From Mycolicibacterium helvum (GTDB taxonomy: Bacteria > Actinomycetota > Actinomycetes > Mycobacteriales > Mycobacteriaceae): a stretch of 64,000 bases of DNA. Each line of letters begins with the position of its first letter. Positions within the stretch are counted from its first letter, which is position 1. Shown in pieces: positions 18,230-27,294 of the stretch. A program made the position numbers and the translations under genes. The notes below the pieces were generated by a model that saw only the letters and a list, made by a program, of their open reading frames with translations, had not been told where the DNA came from and ran no database searches. The stretch covers positions 5,704,001 through 5,768,000 of the forward strand of contig NZ_AP022596.1 in assembly GCF_010731895.1 (NCBI RefSeq). The letters are read 5' to 3'.

Positions 18230-19383
18230 CGGGCTCCCGCCAGCAGGGCACGCGAGAGCAGAATGCGCTGCATTTCGATGCTGCCCGAAGCCACGGTGGC
18301 CGATTGCGAGTAGCGCCAGTGATCCTCGACCTCGGCCCGGTAATAGGGGGTGTCCTCGTCGTCGCGGGGCACACAGGCGATGATCTCCATCAACACCTCG
18401 GCGCTGTCCTGGTCCAGTTTGGTCACCGCGATGCGGTAGCCCGCGGCATCACCGGGTGCGATGCGCCCGCTGCTCTGCAGTGAGACCACGCGGTAGGCCA
18501 GCAGCCGAGCCCGACGGCAGTGCACCAGCATCCGAGCCCAGCGCCCGCGCAGCTCGTCGGGCAGCTGCTCCCACCGGTCGCCGAGTTGCTTGGGCGCCAG
18601 GGTCAGGAGTCGTTCGCAACGGGCGTATCTCGCGATGCCGACGCGTTCGAAGGACAGCACGTCCTGCACGATCGACCAGCCACCGTCCAGCGGCCCGAGC
18701 AGGTCGGCCTCGGTGACCCGCAACTCGTCGAAGAACACCTCGTTGAGGTGGTGTGGTCCCATCATCGTGCGGATCGGGCGGACCTGGATCGCCGGGTCGT
18801 CCATCGGGACCAGGAAGATCGACAAGCCCTGCTGCTTCTTCTCGGCTTTGGTGGTGCGTGCGAGTAGGAAGCACCACTGTGCCATTGTCGCGTACGACGT
18901 CCAGATCTTCTGGCCACTGATCCGCCAGCCATCGCCGTCCCGCCGTGCGGTGGTCCGCAACGATGCCAGGTCTGAGCCGGCCTCCGGCTCGGAGAACCCC
19001 TGACACCAGATCGCCTCACCGCGGGAGATCGGCGGAAGATGCTGGCGTTGCTGAGCTTCGGTGCCGTAGCGCATCAGCGTCGGCCCCACCCAGTTCACTC
19101 CCATGTACTGGGCGCCGCGCGGTTCGTGATGGGCCCACATCTCCTCACGCACCACGGTCTGTTCCCACACCGAGGCGCCGCACCCGCCGAACTCCTGCGG
19201 CCAGGCCAGGCAGAGTAGGTCCTCTTCGGCCAGCGTCCGGCAGAACTGTTGCGCGGCTGCCAGATCGGCCGGGTTGTCGGTGAACGCTCCGAGGAAGCCC
19301 TCGGGGACATGCTGTTTCACCAGCTCTCGCAGCTGTGCGCGCAACGCCGCAGCGGGCGCGCCCATGTCGAAGTCCAGGCTCAT
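18226..19383 (-). CDS. acyl-CoA dehydrogenase, long subunit (FadE-like)
   Basis: 385 aa. N-terminal CLAWPQEFGGCGASVWEQTVVREEM, the middle QGFSEPEAGSDLASLRTTARRDGDGWRISGQKIWTSYA, and the C-terminal SGSIEMQRILLSRALLAG contact region are all family hallmarks. With the 299-aa neighbour it makes the second long/short pair in this operon. Two pairs suggest two dehydrogenation steps on related intermediates. It overlaps the CoA-transferase gene by four bases. Confidence 0.9.
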   Translation of the reverse strand: MSLDFDMGAPAAALRAQLRELVKQHVPEGFLGAFTDNPADLAAAQQFCRTLAEEDLLCLAWPQEFGGCGASVWEQTVVREEMWAHHEPRGAQYMGVNWVGPTLMRYGTEAQQRQHLPPISRGEAIWCQGFSEPEAGSDLASLRTTARRDGDGWRISGQKIWTSYATMAQWCFLLARTTKAEKKQQGLSIFLVPMDDPAIQVRPIRTMMGPHHLNEVFFDELRVTEADLLGPLDGGWSIVQDVLSFERVGIARYARCERLLTLAPKQLGDRWEQLPDELRGRWARMLVHCRRARLLAYRVVSLQSSGRIAPGDAAGYRIAVTKLDQDSAEVLMEIIACVPRDDEDTPYYRAEVEDHWRYSQSATVASGSIEMQRILLSRALLAGAR

Positions 19384-20558
19384 GCGCCGCTCCTCCTCAT
19401 CGCTGCGCTTTCCACCTCAGCCAGTCCCAGCTCGGCCAGCACGGCGGCGGTGTCGGCACCGAGTTCGGGGGCTGGTCCCGCGATCCGGCCTGGGGTCCGG
19501 GAAAACCAGGTCGGCACACCGGGCATCCGGACCGGGCCCTGCGGCGTGGGGACTGTCTCGAAGAAGCCGACGGCGTTGAGCTGTTCATTGTCGAACAATG
19601 CCTGCGGCGAATTCAGCGGTGCGGCCGGGATCTCCAGCTCGACGAACAACGTCAGCCACTCCCCGGTGGTGCGTTCGGTCATGGTTTGCGCCACCAGTGA
19701 GTAGACGGTGTCGATCTCAGCGGCCCGCGCCGTGAGCGTGGCGTAGCGCTCTTGGTTCCACGCGGGCTGCACGGCATTGATGAATCCGGCCCAATGCTTG
19801 TCGTTGTAGATCAGCGCCGAGATGTAGCCGTCCTTGGTCCGATACGGCTTGCGGTTGGGGGCGACCGTCCGGTGATACAGCGCCGGGCCCAGCGGCGGGT
19901 CGAACATCGCCCCGTTGGCGTGCTCGACGAGCATGAACGAGGCCATCGTCTCGAACATCGCGACCTCGACCTCCTGACCCTCACCGGTGCGCTCGCGGTG
20001 GAAGAGCGCCATCGTCGTCGCGTACACCGCGGTCAGCCCGGCGACCTTGTCCGCCACGATGGTCGCGACATAGTTGGCCTCACCGGTCAATTCGGCCTGC
20101 ACCGCGGGTAGGCCGCACTCGGCCTGGATGGTGTCGTCGTAGGCGGGGCGGTCGCGGTCGGGCCCGCGCCTGCCGTAGCCGTAGCAGTTGGTGTAGACGA
20201 TCGCGGGGTTGATGGCGGCGACATCGTCGTAGCCGAACCCGAGCTTGGTGATGGCCTTGGCGCGCATCGAGTGGATGAACACGTCTGCACCGGCGATCAG
20301 GGCGCGCAGCGCCGCCCTCCCCTCGTCGGATCGAAGGTCCAGCACCACACTGCGTTTGCCTCGGTTGACGTTGACGAACACCCCGCTCATGCCGGGCGCC
20401 GGACCGACCGAGACGTAGCGGGTGTCGTCGCCGGCGGGCGGCTCGATCTTGATGACGTCGGCGCCCATGTCGGCCAAGATCTGGGTGCAGTAGGGGCCCA
20501 TCACCATCGCGGTGAGGTCGATCACCCGCACTCCGGCCAGCGGGCCCATGCTATTCAT
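19380..20558 (-). CDS. class III CoA-transferase (CaiB/BaiF family)
   Basis: 392 aa. The N-terminal GPLAGVRVIDLTAMVMGPYCTQILADMGADVIKIEPPAGDDTR is diagnostic for CaiB/BaiF and alpha-methylacyl-CoA racemase relatives. The region NRGKRSVVLDLRSDEGRAALRALIAGADVFIHSMR follows as expected. The catalytic Asp of the transferases is probably in the AYDDTIQAECGL region. The role is CoA activation of a pathway acid, or epimerisation of a 2-methyl branch if it is racemase-like; sequence reading does not separate the two. It overlaps the upstream SDR gene by eight bases. Confidence 0.9.
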   Translation of the reverse strand: MNSMGPLAGVRVIDLTAMVMGPYCTQILADMGADVIKIEPPAGDDTRYVSVGPAPGMSGVFVNVNRGKRSVVLDLRSDEGRAALRALIAGADVFIHSMRAKAITKLGFGYDDVAAINPAIVYTNCYGYGRRGPDRDRPAYDDTIQAECGLPAVQAELTGEANYVATIVADKVAGLTAVYATTMALFHRERTGEGQEVEVAMFETMASFMLVEHANGAMFDPPLGPALYHRTVAPNRKPYRTKDGYISALIYNDKHWAGFINAVQPAWNQERYATLTARAAEIDTVYSLVAQTMTERTTGEWLTLFVELEIPAAPLNSPQALFDNEQLNAVGFFETVPTPQGPVRMPGVPTWFSRTPGRIAGPAPELGADTAAVLAELGLAEVESAAMRRSGA

Positions 20559-21468
20559 GTGCGCCCCTTGCCATCCCGAAGCTGTGGCTGATATGAGCGC
20601 GGTGTCCGTCCGGCACCACCGGGAAGATCAGCGGGTTGCTGATATCGCGGATCTCTTCAATGCGGGCGCCAACCTGATCGACGGTCCACTCTGGCTCGTA
20701 CACGCCGATCGACTCCGCGACCACTACCCGGGCGACCCGGCCCGCTATGGCGGTCAGGATCTCCCCGGTGACCGAGCAGTCCTCGTGGGCCAGCCAGCCG
20801 ACGACCGGGGCGACGAGGTCGGCACCCATCGGCGGGTAGGCCGACGTGTCCAGACCTTCGGCCATCCTGGTCACCGCGGCAGGGACGATGACGTTGCAGC
20901 GCACCCCGTGCTCGGCGCCTTCCAGCGCGACGACATCGGATAGCCCGATCACCCCGGCCTTGGCGGCGGCATAGTTGGCCACCGCGTGGTTGCCATACAG
21001 CCCACCGATCGACGACGTCAGCACGACGCGTCCGTAGCCGGCCTGACACATCGCCGGAAACGCGGCTCGCACAACGTGGAACGCGCCGCGCAGGTGGACG
21101 TCGAGCACCGCGTCAAAGTCCTCGGCGGCCATCTCTGCCAGCGGCGCGCTTCGCACGATTCCGGCATTGTGGATCAGGATGTCGATCCGGCCATACCGCT
21201 GTATTGCCGCCCCGACGATCGCCTGACCGCCGACCGCGGTGGCCACCGACTCCGTCGACGCGATCGCCTCCCCGCCCGCCGCGATGATCTCGTCAACGAC
21301 CTGCTGGGCCGGCCCGCTGTCGTCACCGTCGCCGGTCAACGTGCCGCCGGGGTCGTTGACCACGACCTTAGCCCCCAGCCGGGCGAGCAGTAATGCGTAC
21401 TCGCGCCCGAGTCCCCGGCCGGCGCCGGTGACGACGGCGACGCGATCGTCGAATCGTGCTTGTGCCAT
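20551..21468 (-). CDS. short-chain dehydrogenase/reductase (MFE-2-type)
   Basis: 305 aa. Cofactor motif TGAGRGLGREYA (about 15-26), VVNDPGG at the strand-2 end as in peroxisomal-type multifunctional enzymes and 3-hydroxyacyl-CoA dehydrogenases, NAG (HNAGI) and the catalytic Ser...YAAAK. The long C-terminal extension beyond the SDR core fits the MFE-2/HSD17B4-like group. It probably oxidises a hydroxyacyl-CoA or a ring alcohol. It begins one base before the monooxygenase stop region ends. Confidence 0.9.
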   Translation of the reverse strand: MAQARFDDRVAVVTGAGRGLGREYALLLARLGAKVVVNDPGGTLTGDGDDSGPAQQVVDEIIAAGGEAIASTESVATAVGGQAIVGAAIQRYGRIDILIHNAGIVRSAPLAEMAAEDFDAVLDVHLRGAFHVVRAAFPAMCQAGYGRVVLTSSIGGLYGNHAVANYAAAKAGVIGLSDVVALEGAEHGVRCNVIVPAAVTRMAEGLDTSAYPPMGADLVAPVVGWLAHEDCSVTGEILTAIAGRVARVVVAESIGVYEPEWTVDQVGARIEEIRDISNPLIFPVVPDGHRAHISHSFGMARGAHE

Positions 21469-23319
21469 CTAGTGTCCGAGCTCCAGTCCGTCGAGATCGC
21501 CCTTGGCCCGCCATTCGGCGATAAGTTCGTCGAAGGCGTAGAAGCCGGGCGAGTAGAAGTCGCCGAGGAACGATCCGTTGCCTTCTCCGCCGCCTCGGCC
21601 CTCGTTGTTGTAATAGCCAGGCGTGCAAGATAGTTCGAACGCCGAGTTATCGATCGAAAGTTCGCGAACGGTCGCCACCCAGGCGTCCTGGCCGTCCCGG
21701 CTCGGCTCGACGGTGATCGCTCCGCGCTTCTGCGCCTCGGCGATGATGTAGGCGATGTGCTTGGCCTGCTGCTCGAACATCGCGGTGGTGTTGGCCGAGA
21801 CGCCACCCTGGATGAACCCGGTGAAGAACTGGTTAGGGAAGCCGCGGCTGGTCATGCCGTGCAGCGTCTGGTAGTTGTCCTTCCAGGATTCGAACAGCGA
21901 CAGCCCGGCGCGCCCTTCGATGGTGTCGATCGCATAGCGGCGGCTGATCTCCGTGGAGATCTCGAAGCCGCTGGCGAAGACCACGCAATCGACCTCGTAC
22001 TCAACGCCGTTGGCGATTATCCCCTTCTCGGTCAGCCGCTCCACGCCCTTGGACTCCGCCACATCGATCAGGGTCACGTTTGGCCGGTTGAACGCGGTGA
22101 GGTACTCCTCGCTCGAACACGGCCGTTTGCACATGAACCGGTAGTACGGCTTGAGCGCTTCGGCGGTGTCCGGGTCGTCGACAAGGCCTGCGATGCGGCG
22201 GCGCAGGCGCTCCATGATCTTGTAGTCTTCCTCTTCCCGGAACGCCATGATCTGCTCGATGCTCACCGACGCGGGGTCCTCGCTGGCCGCGATCCGCGCG
22301 GTCAGGTTGCGGCCGAGCTCAGTCCAGAAGTCGCAGACCAGGTCCGGCTCGCCGAACACCACCCCGACGAATGGCGACCAGTTGTGGAAGTTGCGCTTGC
22401 GTTCTTCCTGCCAGCCCGGCAGCAGGGAATTTGCCCACTGCGGATCGGTCGGCGTATTGGCCCGTTCGTCGACCGATGACGGTGTGCGCTGGAACACGAA
22501 GAGGTGCTGGGCATCTCGGCCCAGGTGCGGCACCAGCTGCACACCGGTGGCCCCGGTGCCGACGAGGGCGACCCTCTTGTCGGCCAGCTTGTCCAGGCCG
22601 CCGTTGGCGTCACCGCCGGTGTAGTTGTAATCCCAGCGTGCGGAGTGGAACACATGCCCGCCGGCATTGCGGTAGTTGTTGATACCGGGGATGTTCGGCA
22701 GCTTGGGGCGGTTGTATGAGCCCTGCGCCATGACCACGAACCGGGCCCGGATGTCGTCACCGCGATCGGTGCTGATCCGCCAGCGTTTGAGCTCCTCGTC
22801 CCAGCGCAGTTCGCGCACCTGCGTGGAGAACAGCGCCCCGTCGTACAGGCCGAAGTGTTTTCCGATATTGCGGCAGTGCTGGAATATCTCGGCGCCGTCG
22901 GCGAATTTCTTCGACGGCATGAAGTCGAGTTCTTCGAGCAGCGGGATGTAGCAGTACGCGTCGTTGTCGCATTGGATCCCCGGGAACCGGTTCCAGTACC
23001 ACACCCCGCCGAAGTCGCCGGCCATCTCGATGACCCGGACACCCTCGACGCCCGCCTTTTTCAGGTACGCCCCGGCCAGCAGTCCGGCGAAACCGCCACC
23101 GAGGATCACGACGTCGGCATCTTCGGCGATCGGATCCCGCGCCGTGACCACCGTGTAGGGATCGACCTCGGCGAAGCCGGCGTACTCGCCCTCGAGCTCC
23201 AGGTACTGCGCGGAGCCCTCTGGGCGCAGCCGCTTCTCCCGCTCGACGCGGTACTTCTCCCGCAGCGCATCGATATCGACATCGGCGGGCGTCTGGGTGG
23301 GGCCGCAGTCCGCGGTCAT
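21469..23319 (-). CDS. Baeyer-Villiger-type flavin monooxygenase
   Basis: 616 aa from the ATG at 23319, overlapping the Rieske gene stop (ATGA). FAD motif GGGFAG (74-79), the WYWNRFPGIQCDNDAYCYIPLLEE segment typical of cyclohexanone monooxygenase relatives, the fingerprint region YRNAGGHVFHSARWD (His225, Trp229), and an NADP motif GTGATG (254-259). The N-terminal extension of about 65 residues resembles that of phenylacetone/steroid-type BVMOs. Such enzymes insert oxygen next to a ketone to form an ester or lactone, using NADPH and O2. The neighbouring SDRs could make the ketone, and the divergent lactonase-like gene could open the lactone. Confidence 0.92.
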   Translation of the reverse strand: MTADCGPTQTPADVDIDALREKYRVEREKRLRPEGSAQYLELEGEYAGFAEVDPYTVVTARDPIAEDADVVILGGGFAGLLAGAYLKKAGVEGVRVIEMAGDFGGVWYWNRFPGIQCDNDAYCYIPLLEELDFMPSKKFADGAEIFQHCRNIGKHFGLYDGALFSTQVRELRWDEELKRWRISTDRGDDIRARFVVMAQGSYNRPKLPNIPGINNYRNAGGHVFHSARWDYNYTGGDANGGLDKLADKRVALVGTGATGVQLVPHLGRDAQHLFVFQRTPSSVDERANTPTDPQWANSLLPGWQEERKRNFHNWSPFVGVVFGEPDLVCDFWTELGRNLTARIAASEDPASVSIEQIMAFREEEDYKIMERLRRRIAGLVDDPDTAEALKPYYRFMCKRPCSSEEYLTAFNRPNVTLIDVAESKGVERLTEKGIIANGVEYEVDCVVFASGFEISTEISRRYAIDTIEGRAGLSLFESWKDNYQTLHGMTSRGFPNQFFTGFIQGGVSANTTAMFEQQAKHIAYIIAEAQKRGAITVEPSRDGQDAWVATVRELSIDNSAFELSCTPGYYNNEGRGGGEGNGSFLGDFYSPGFYAFDELIAEWRAKGDLDGLELGH

Positions 23320-24689
23320 CGATCGTTCTCCTTTGCTAGCGCGCGGGGTTCCCCGGTGCCCATGTACTTCGACAACTGGTAGTGCAGGTTGACGGTGCTG
23401 CGCTCGCGATACGGGTTGGGTTGTGTGCCGGGGAAACCAAAAGATTTCATCCCCTGCTGGACGGCGGCCATATTGGAGAAATCCTGTGGAAGCACGCTGC
23501 GCCAGCGCGGATCGCCCACCGGGGTGTACTCCCAGTCCGCCTGCGGCTCGGTGCCTTTGGGGTAGAGCTCGAACACTGACACCTCGAAGATGCACTTGTC
23601 CGGGTCATAGCCCGGATCGGGGCGCGCGCCGTAGCACAGCGCACTGGTCAGGCCCTGCCCGATCTGGAAGTTCGGGAACAGCTGCCAGGCGGTTCCGCTC
23701 TGACCGAGGATGTCGGCGGGGATCGTCGGCCACACCACGCCCCGGGCCGCGTCGTCGCGCCGCGCCGATGCCAGCCAATGCTCGAGCACCTTGTCGGCCG
23801 GGGTGTCCTCGGGCAGTTCGTCGACCAGTCGCAGCGCGGCGTTCACCAGCGTCTGCGTGGTGGTCGCGTTGGTCTCCTCCATCGTGTACACCTGCATCTC
23901 CGCGGTGGAGGTCCGCGGATCGCCGGTGCCGAGCCGGATCTTGGACTTGGTTTCGGCCATGTCCTCGGGTGCGTCGTAGCCGATATTGCTATGGCGACCC
24001 TGCGCTTTGGCCCAGCCCTTGAACTCACCGAACTTGTTGAACTCGGGATGGGTGGTGAAGACGTGGTACGTCTCGTTGAACGCCTCGAGGGCGACCTTCC
24101 AGTTGCAGTCGAAGTGCACCCATTTGCGCCACTTGCAGCGCATGTTCTCCAGCCCGAACGGATCAAGGATCTTCGCTGCCGGAAACAGGTAGTCGGCCAG
24201 CGGTTCGCAGTCGGGATCCATATTGATCCACAACCAGCCGCCCCAGGCGTCGACGTTCACCGACCGGAGCCGGGTACTCGCCGGATTCAGCGCACCCTGC
24301 CAGTCGGCTTCCTCGCGAATGTGCGTACATGCGCCGTCCAGACCATAGGACCAGCCGTGGAACCCGCAGACGAACGACTTACGGGCCCGGCCGACAGCCT
24401 GTTTCGCGCCGGGCGGGGTGTCGACGAGCCGGCGACCCCGGTGCATACAGACGTTGTGGTGCGCGGCAAAGGTGTCCGCGCCCGTCCGCACAACAATGAT
24501 CGAGTCATCGAGGATGTCGTAGGTCAGATAGCTGCCGACCTCGGGCAGTTCCTCGACCCGGCCGACCTGCTGCCAGACCTTGCGCCACAACTTGTCGCGT
24601 TCGGCACGGGCGTACTCCGGCGAGATGTACGCCTCCACACCGATGGTCATCGGCTCCGCGAGCTCTTCGGCACTCTCCAGTTCGCCCAT
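23316..24689 (-). CDS. Rieske non-heme iron oxygenase, large subunit
   Basis: 457 aa from the ATG at 24689, chosen because AGAGGAG ends six bases before it. Rieske ligands: Cys81-x-His83 and Cys108-x2-His111 (CMHRG, CGFHGW). Mononuclear iron ligands: His209 and His214 in NETYHVFTTHPEF; the distal Asp is further on and was not pinned. No small subunit or dedicated reductase gene is adjacent, so electrons must come from elsewhere; the reductase at 8180 is one candidate in the window. It would hydroxylate an alicyclic or aromatic substrate at the top of the pathway. Confidence 0.92.
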   Translation of the reverse strand: MGELESAEELAEPMTIGVEAYISPEYARAERDKLWRKVWQQVGRVEELPEVGSYLTYDILDDSIIVVRTGADTFAAHHNVCMHRGRRLVDTPPGAKQAVGRARKSFVCGFHGWSYGLDGACTHIREEADWQGALNPASTRLRSVNVDAWGGWLWINMDPDCEPLADYLFPAAKILDPFGLENMRCKWRKWVHFDCNWKVALEAFNETYHVFTTHPEFNKFGEFKGWAKAQGRHSNIGYDAPEDMAETKSKIRLGTGDPRTSTAEMQVYTMEETNATTTQTLVNAALRLVDELPEDTPADKVLEHWLASARRDDAARGVVWPTIPADILGQSGTAWQLFPNFQIGQGLTSALCYGARPDPGYDPDKCIFEVSVFELYPKGTEPQADWEYTPVGDPRWRSVLPQDFSNMAAVQQGMKSFGFPGTQPNPYRERSTVNLHYQLSKYMGTGEPRALAKENDR

Positions 24690-24701
24690 CACCAACTCCT
24701 C

Positions 24702-25547
24702 TCAGGGCCTGCTGATTTCGTTGCGGAAGTCGTCGTCTTTGAGGAACAGTGATGTGTTGTCCGCACCGACGTGACTCCAGCGCAGATCCAGACCCCCGTC
24801 GACGAGCAAGGTTTGGCCGGTGATGTAGCTCGAGAGATCCGACAACAGGAACAGGATCGCGCCGGCCTGTTCCGCGGGACGGCCGCGGCGCCCCATCGCG
24901 ATGGCGGCCTTGTCCCGATCGGGTTCGGAGTCGACGTAGGCGCGTGACGCCGCGGTCTCGGTGACGCCGGGTGCGACGGCGTTGACCCGGATACCGTCGA
25001 GCGCGAGCTCCAGCGCCATGGTTCGGGTGGCCGCCACGATCGCCGCCTTGGCGGTGCCATAGGCGATGTGGAACGGCGCAGTGTTCATCCCGCTGATCGA
25101 CGAGACCGACACGATGGCCCCCGGACCGCCGGCCGAGCGGATCTCGGCGGCTATCGCCTGGCTCATGAAGAACATGGTCTCGAGGTTGGCGGTGAACAGC
25201 TCACGCCAATCGGCGCGCCTGACCCGGGTGGCCGGCATCCACGTCGCGGGCGCCGCACCGCCGGCGATGTTGACCAGTCCGTACAGCCGCCCCTCGGTGC
25301 GGCGCACCGTGTCGAGAACTGCGGCGATCCCGGCATCGGTGGCGGCATCCGCGGCGACCGGCACGATCGGCAGCCCACCGTCGATCAGCGGGCCGACATG
25401 GTGGTCGAGGTTGTCCTGCGAGCGACTGACCGCGACGACGGTGGCGCCGGCCCGGGCCGCCATCTCGGTCACGGTTGTTCCGATGCCGCCGCCTCCGGCG
25501 CCCGACACCACCACGATGCGGCCGTCGAGCCTCAGGAGATCGGTCAT
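24702..25547 (-). CDS. short-chain dehydrogenase/reductase
   Basis: 281 aa from the ATG at 25547 (AGCAGGG upstream). Cofactor loop SGAGGGGIGTTV, NIAGGAAPATWMPA in the NAG position, a Ser (SVSSISGMN) and YGTAK catalytic set, and the C-terminal GQTLLVDGGLDLRWSHVG. First gene of the eleven-gene minus-strand run. It probably converts an alcohol to the ketone that the monooxygenase needs, though the direction is inferred. Confidence 0.9.
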   Translation of the reverse strand: MTDLLRLDGRIVVVSGAGGGGIGTTVTEMAARAGATVVAVSRSQDNLDHHVGPLIDGGLPIVPVAADAATDAGIAAVLDTVRRTEGRLYGLVNIAGGAAPATWMPATRVRRADWRELFTANLETMFFMSQAIAAEIRSAGGPGAIVSVSSISGMNTAPFHIAYGTAKAAIVAATRTMALELALDGIRVNAVAPGVTETAASRAYVDSEPDRDKAAIAMGRRGRPAEQAGAILFLLSDLSSYITGQTLLVDGGLDLRWSHVGADNTSLFLKDDDFRNEISRP

Positions 25548-25568
25548 ACCCTGCTTTCGTTCACCGTT

Positions 25569-25580
25569 TTGTCCGGACAA
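25569..25580. promoter_or_regulatory. perfect palindrome, candidate operator (site 1)
   Basis: TTGTCCGGACAA, a 12-base perfect palindrome. It lies 22 bases upstream of the start of the first minus-strand catabolic gene, inside the 153-base gap between the two divergent operons. A similar site is at 25665. Likely target of the GntR-family regulator encoded at 27295, or of another local repressor. Confidence 0.55.
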
Positions 25581-25664
25581 ATATCATGCCTCTACTGAAT
25601 GGAGAATATGATTCCGCAGCAGTTATAGCACCGTCAAGGGGTGTCGCCAGATCATCTGAGGCTA

Positions 25665-25676
25665 TTGTCTGGACTT
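25665..25676. promoter_or_regulatory. imperfect second copy of the palindrome (site 2)
   Basis: TTGTCTGGACTT resembles site 1 (TTGTCCGGACAA) at 9 of 12 positions and is centred 96 bases from it. It lies 25 bases upstream of the plus-strand start at 25701. One related site near each divergent start suggests shared control by one regulator. Confidence 0.4.
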
Positions 25677-25700
25677 AATCTGGTTGGTACGGTCACGCCA

Positions 25701-27293
25701 ATGACATCGCAGCAGGATGGGCGCTTCCCGCTCGCCCGGCCGCCGGTCCTCGCCGAGGGATGGCGGATCGCCCACCGCACCGCGCCCAGCCGATTGTTCG
25801 GCGCCAATGGTCTGCGCACCGGCCCCGACGGCCGGGTGTACATCGCCCAGGTCACCGGCAGCCAGATCAGCGCACTCGACGTCGGCACCGGTTCGGTCGA
25901 CACCGTCAGCGCGAAGGGCGGCGACATCATCGCCCCGGACGACGTCGCGTTCGACGACGCCGGAAACCTCTACGCGACCGAGGTGATGGACGGCCGGGTC
26001 AGCGTCCGTGCCGCCGACGGGACCACGCGGGTACTTCGCGATGACCTGCCGTGCGCCAACGGCATCACCGTGCATCGCGGCCGGTTGTTCGTCGGCGAGT
26101 GCCGCGACGGCGGCCGGCTACTGGAGCTGGATCCTGCCGGCGGCCAGACGCGCATTCTGCTGGAGAACGTGCCCTCTCCCAACGCCATGGAGGTCGGCCC
26201 GGACGGGCTGCTGTATTTCCCGGTCATGGGGGCCAACGAGATCTGGCGCATCGATCCCGACGGCGGCAGTCCGGAAATTGTGGCGACGGGTCTCGGTGTA
26301 CCCGATGCGGTCAAATTCGATGCGCACGGCTTCCTCGTCTCCACTCAGGTGCACAGCGGTCAGGTGCTGCGAATCAACCCCCGCAACGGGGAGCAGACCG
26401 TGTTGGCCAATCTCAATCCGGGACTGGACAACCTGACGTTCATAAAGGGGAGGCTGTTCGTCTCGAACTTCACCGGCGAGATCACCGAGGTCCTTGACGG
26501 CCTGCAGACCCGCGCGGCGCTCCCGGGCGGGCTGAACTGGCCACTGGATCTCACGGTCGGACCCGACGGTGAGCTGTACATCGCCGACGGCACGTACTTC
26601 TACCTGCTGCGCGCCGACGGCACCCTGCACACCCTCGGCATGCTGTTCAGCCCCGGCTACCCCGGCTTCGTGCGCGGCGTGGCCGCCGCCGGCCCGGGCG
26701 AGTTCGTGGTGACGACCTCGGGGGGGCAGGTGGCGCTATTCCGCCCGGCCGACGGCGAAAGTGATGTCCTGGCAGACGGATTGGACCAGCTCTATGGCGT
26801 CGCGCTCGGCCCGCGCGGGATCGTGGCTGTCGAACAGGGCACCGGGCGGCTCCTGTCCGTGGACGACGGCCGCACCGAGGTGCTGGCCACCGGCCTGGAC
26901 ACCCCTGTGGGGGTGGCCATCGGACCCGACAGCAACCCGCTGGTCAGCGAGCGCGGCCGAGTAGTCAGGGTGAACGGAGCCGGCACAGAGCCGGTGGTCG
27001 ACGGATTATGTTGCCCGCAGGGAATTCTGGTCTCCGGCGACCGGCTCTACATCGTCGACGCGGACGCCAAGTCGCTGATCGAGGTGGATCTCGCCAGTGG
27101 AGTCCGCACCACCATCGCCAACGGTCTGCCGGTCGGCGCGCCACCCGGGGTTACCCCCAAGCCACTGCGCGGCATGCCGCCATTCTCGGGACCCCAGGGC
27201 CCGTTCGCGGGGATCGCCGCCGGGCCCGACGGCACCCTGTACGTCTCGGCGGATTCCGACGGCAGTGTGCTGGCCTTCCAGCGGACGGACTGA
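25701..27293 (+). CDS. SMP-30/gluconolactonase-like beta-propeller protein
   Basis: 530 aa from the ATG at 25701. Repeated blade motifs of the form GPDGxLY are visible (GPDGRVYIAQ, DDAGNLYATE, GPDGLLYFPV, GPDGELYIADG, GPDGTLYVSAD), as in SMP-30, gluconolactonase and NHL proteins. It is about twice the length of a single six-bladed lactonase, so it may hold two propellers. No signal peptide. Its position opposite a Baeyer-Villiger monooxygenase suggests it opens the lactone product. It is the first gene of the plus-strand operon, with a one-base gap to the regulator gene. Confidence 0.85.
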   Translation: MTSQQDGRFPLARPPVLAEGWRIAHRTAPSRLFGANGLRTGPDGRVYIAQVTGSQISALDVGTGSVDTVSAKGGDIIAPDDVAFDDAGNLYATEVMDGRVSVRAADGTTRVLRDDLPCANGITVHRGRLFVGECRDGGRLLELDPAGGQTRILLENVPSPNAMEVGPDGLLYFPVMGANEIWRIDPDGGSPEIVATGLGVPDAVKFDAHGFLVSTQVHSGQVLRINPRNGEQTVLANLNPGLDNLTFIKGRLFVSNFTGEITEVLDGLQTRAALPGGLNWPLDLTVGPDGELYIADGTYFYLLRADGTLHTLGMLFSPGYPGFVRGVAAAGPGEFVVTTSGGQVALFRPADGESDVLADGLDQLYGVALGPRGIVAVEQGTGRLLSVDDGRTEVLATGLDTPVGVAIGPDSNPLVSERGRVVRVNGAGTEPVVDGLCCPQGILVSGDRLYIVDADAKSLIEVDLASGVRTTIANGLPVGAPPGVTPKPLRGMPPFSGPQGPFAGIAAGPDGTLYVSADSDGSVLAFQRTD

Positions 27294-27294
27294 G

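Noticed and set aside
23320..23595. N-terminal extension of the Baeyer-Villiger monooxygenase
   Set aside because: It lies inside the Rieske oxygenase gene; the ATG at 23319 overlapping that stop is preferred.
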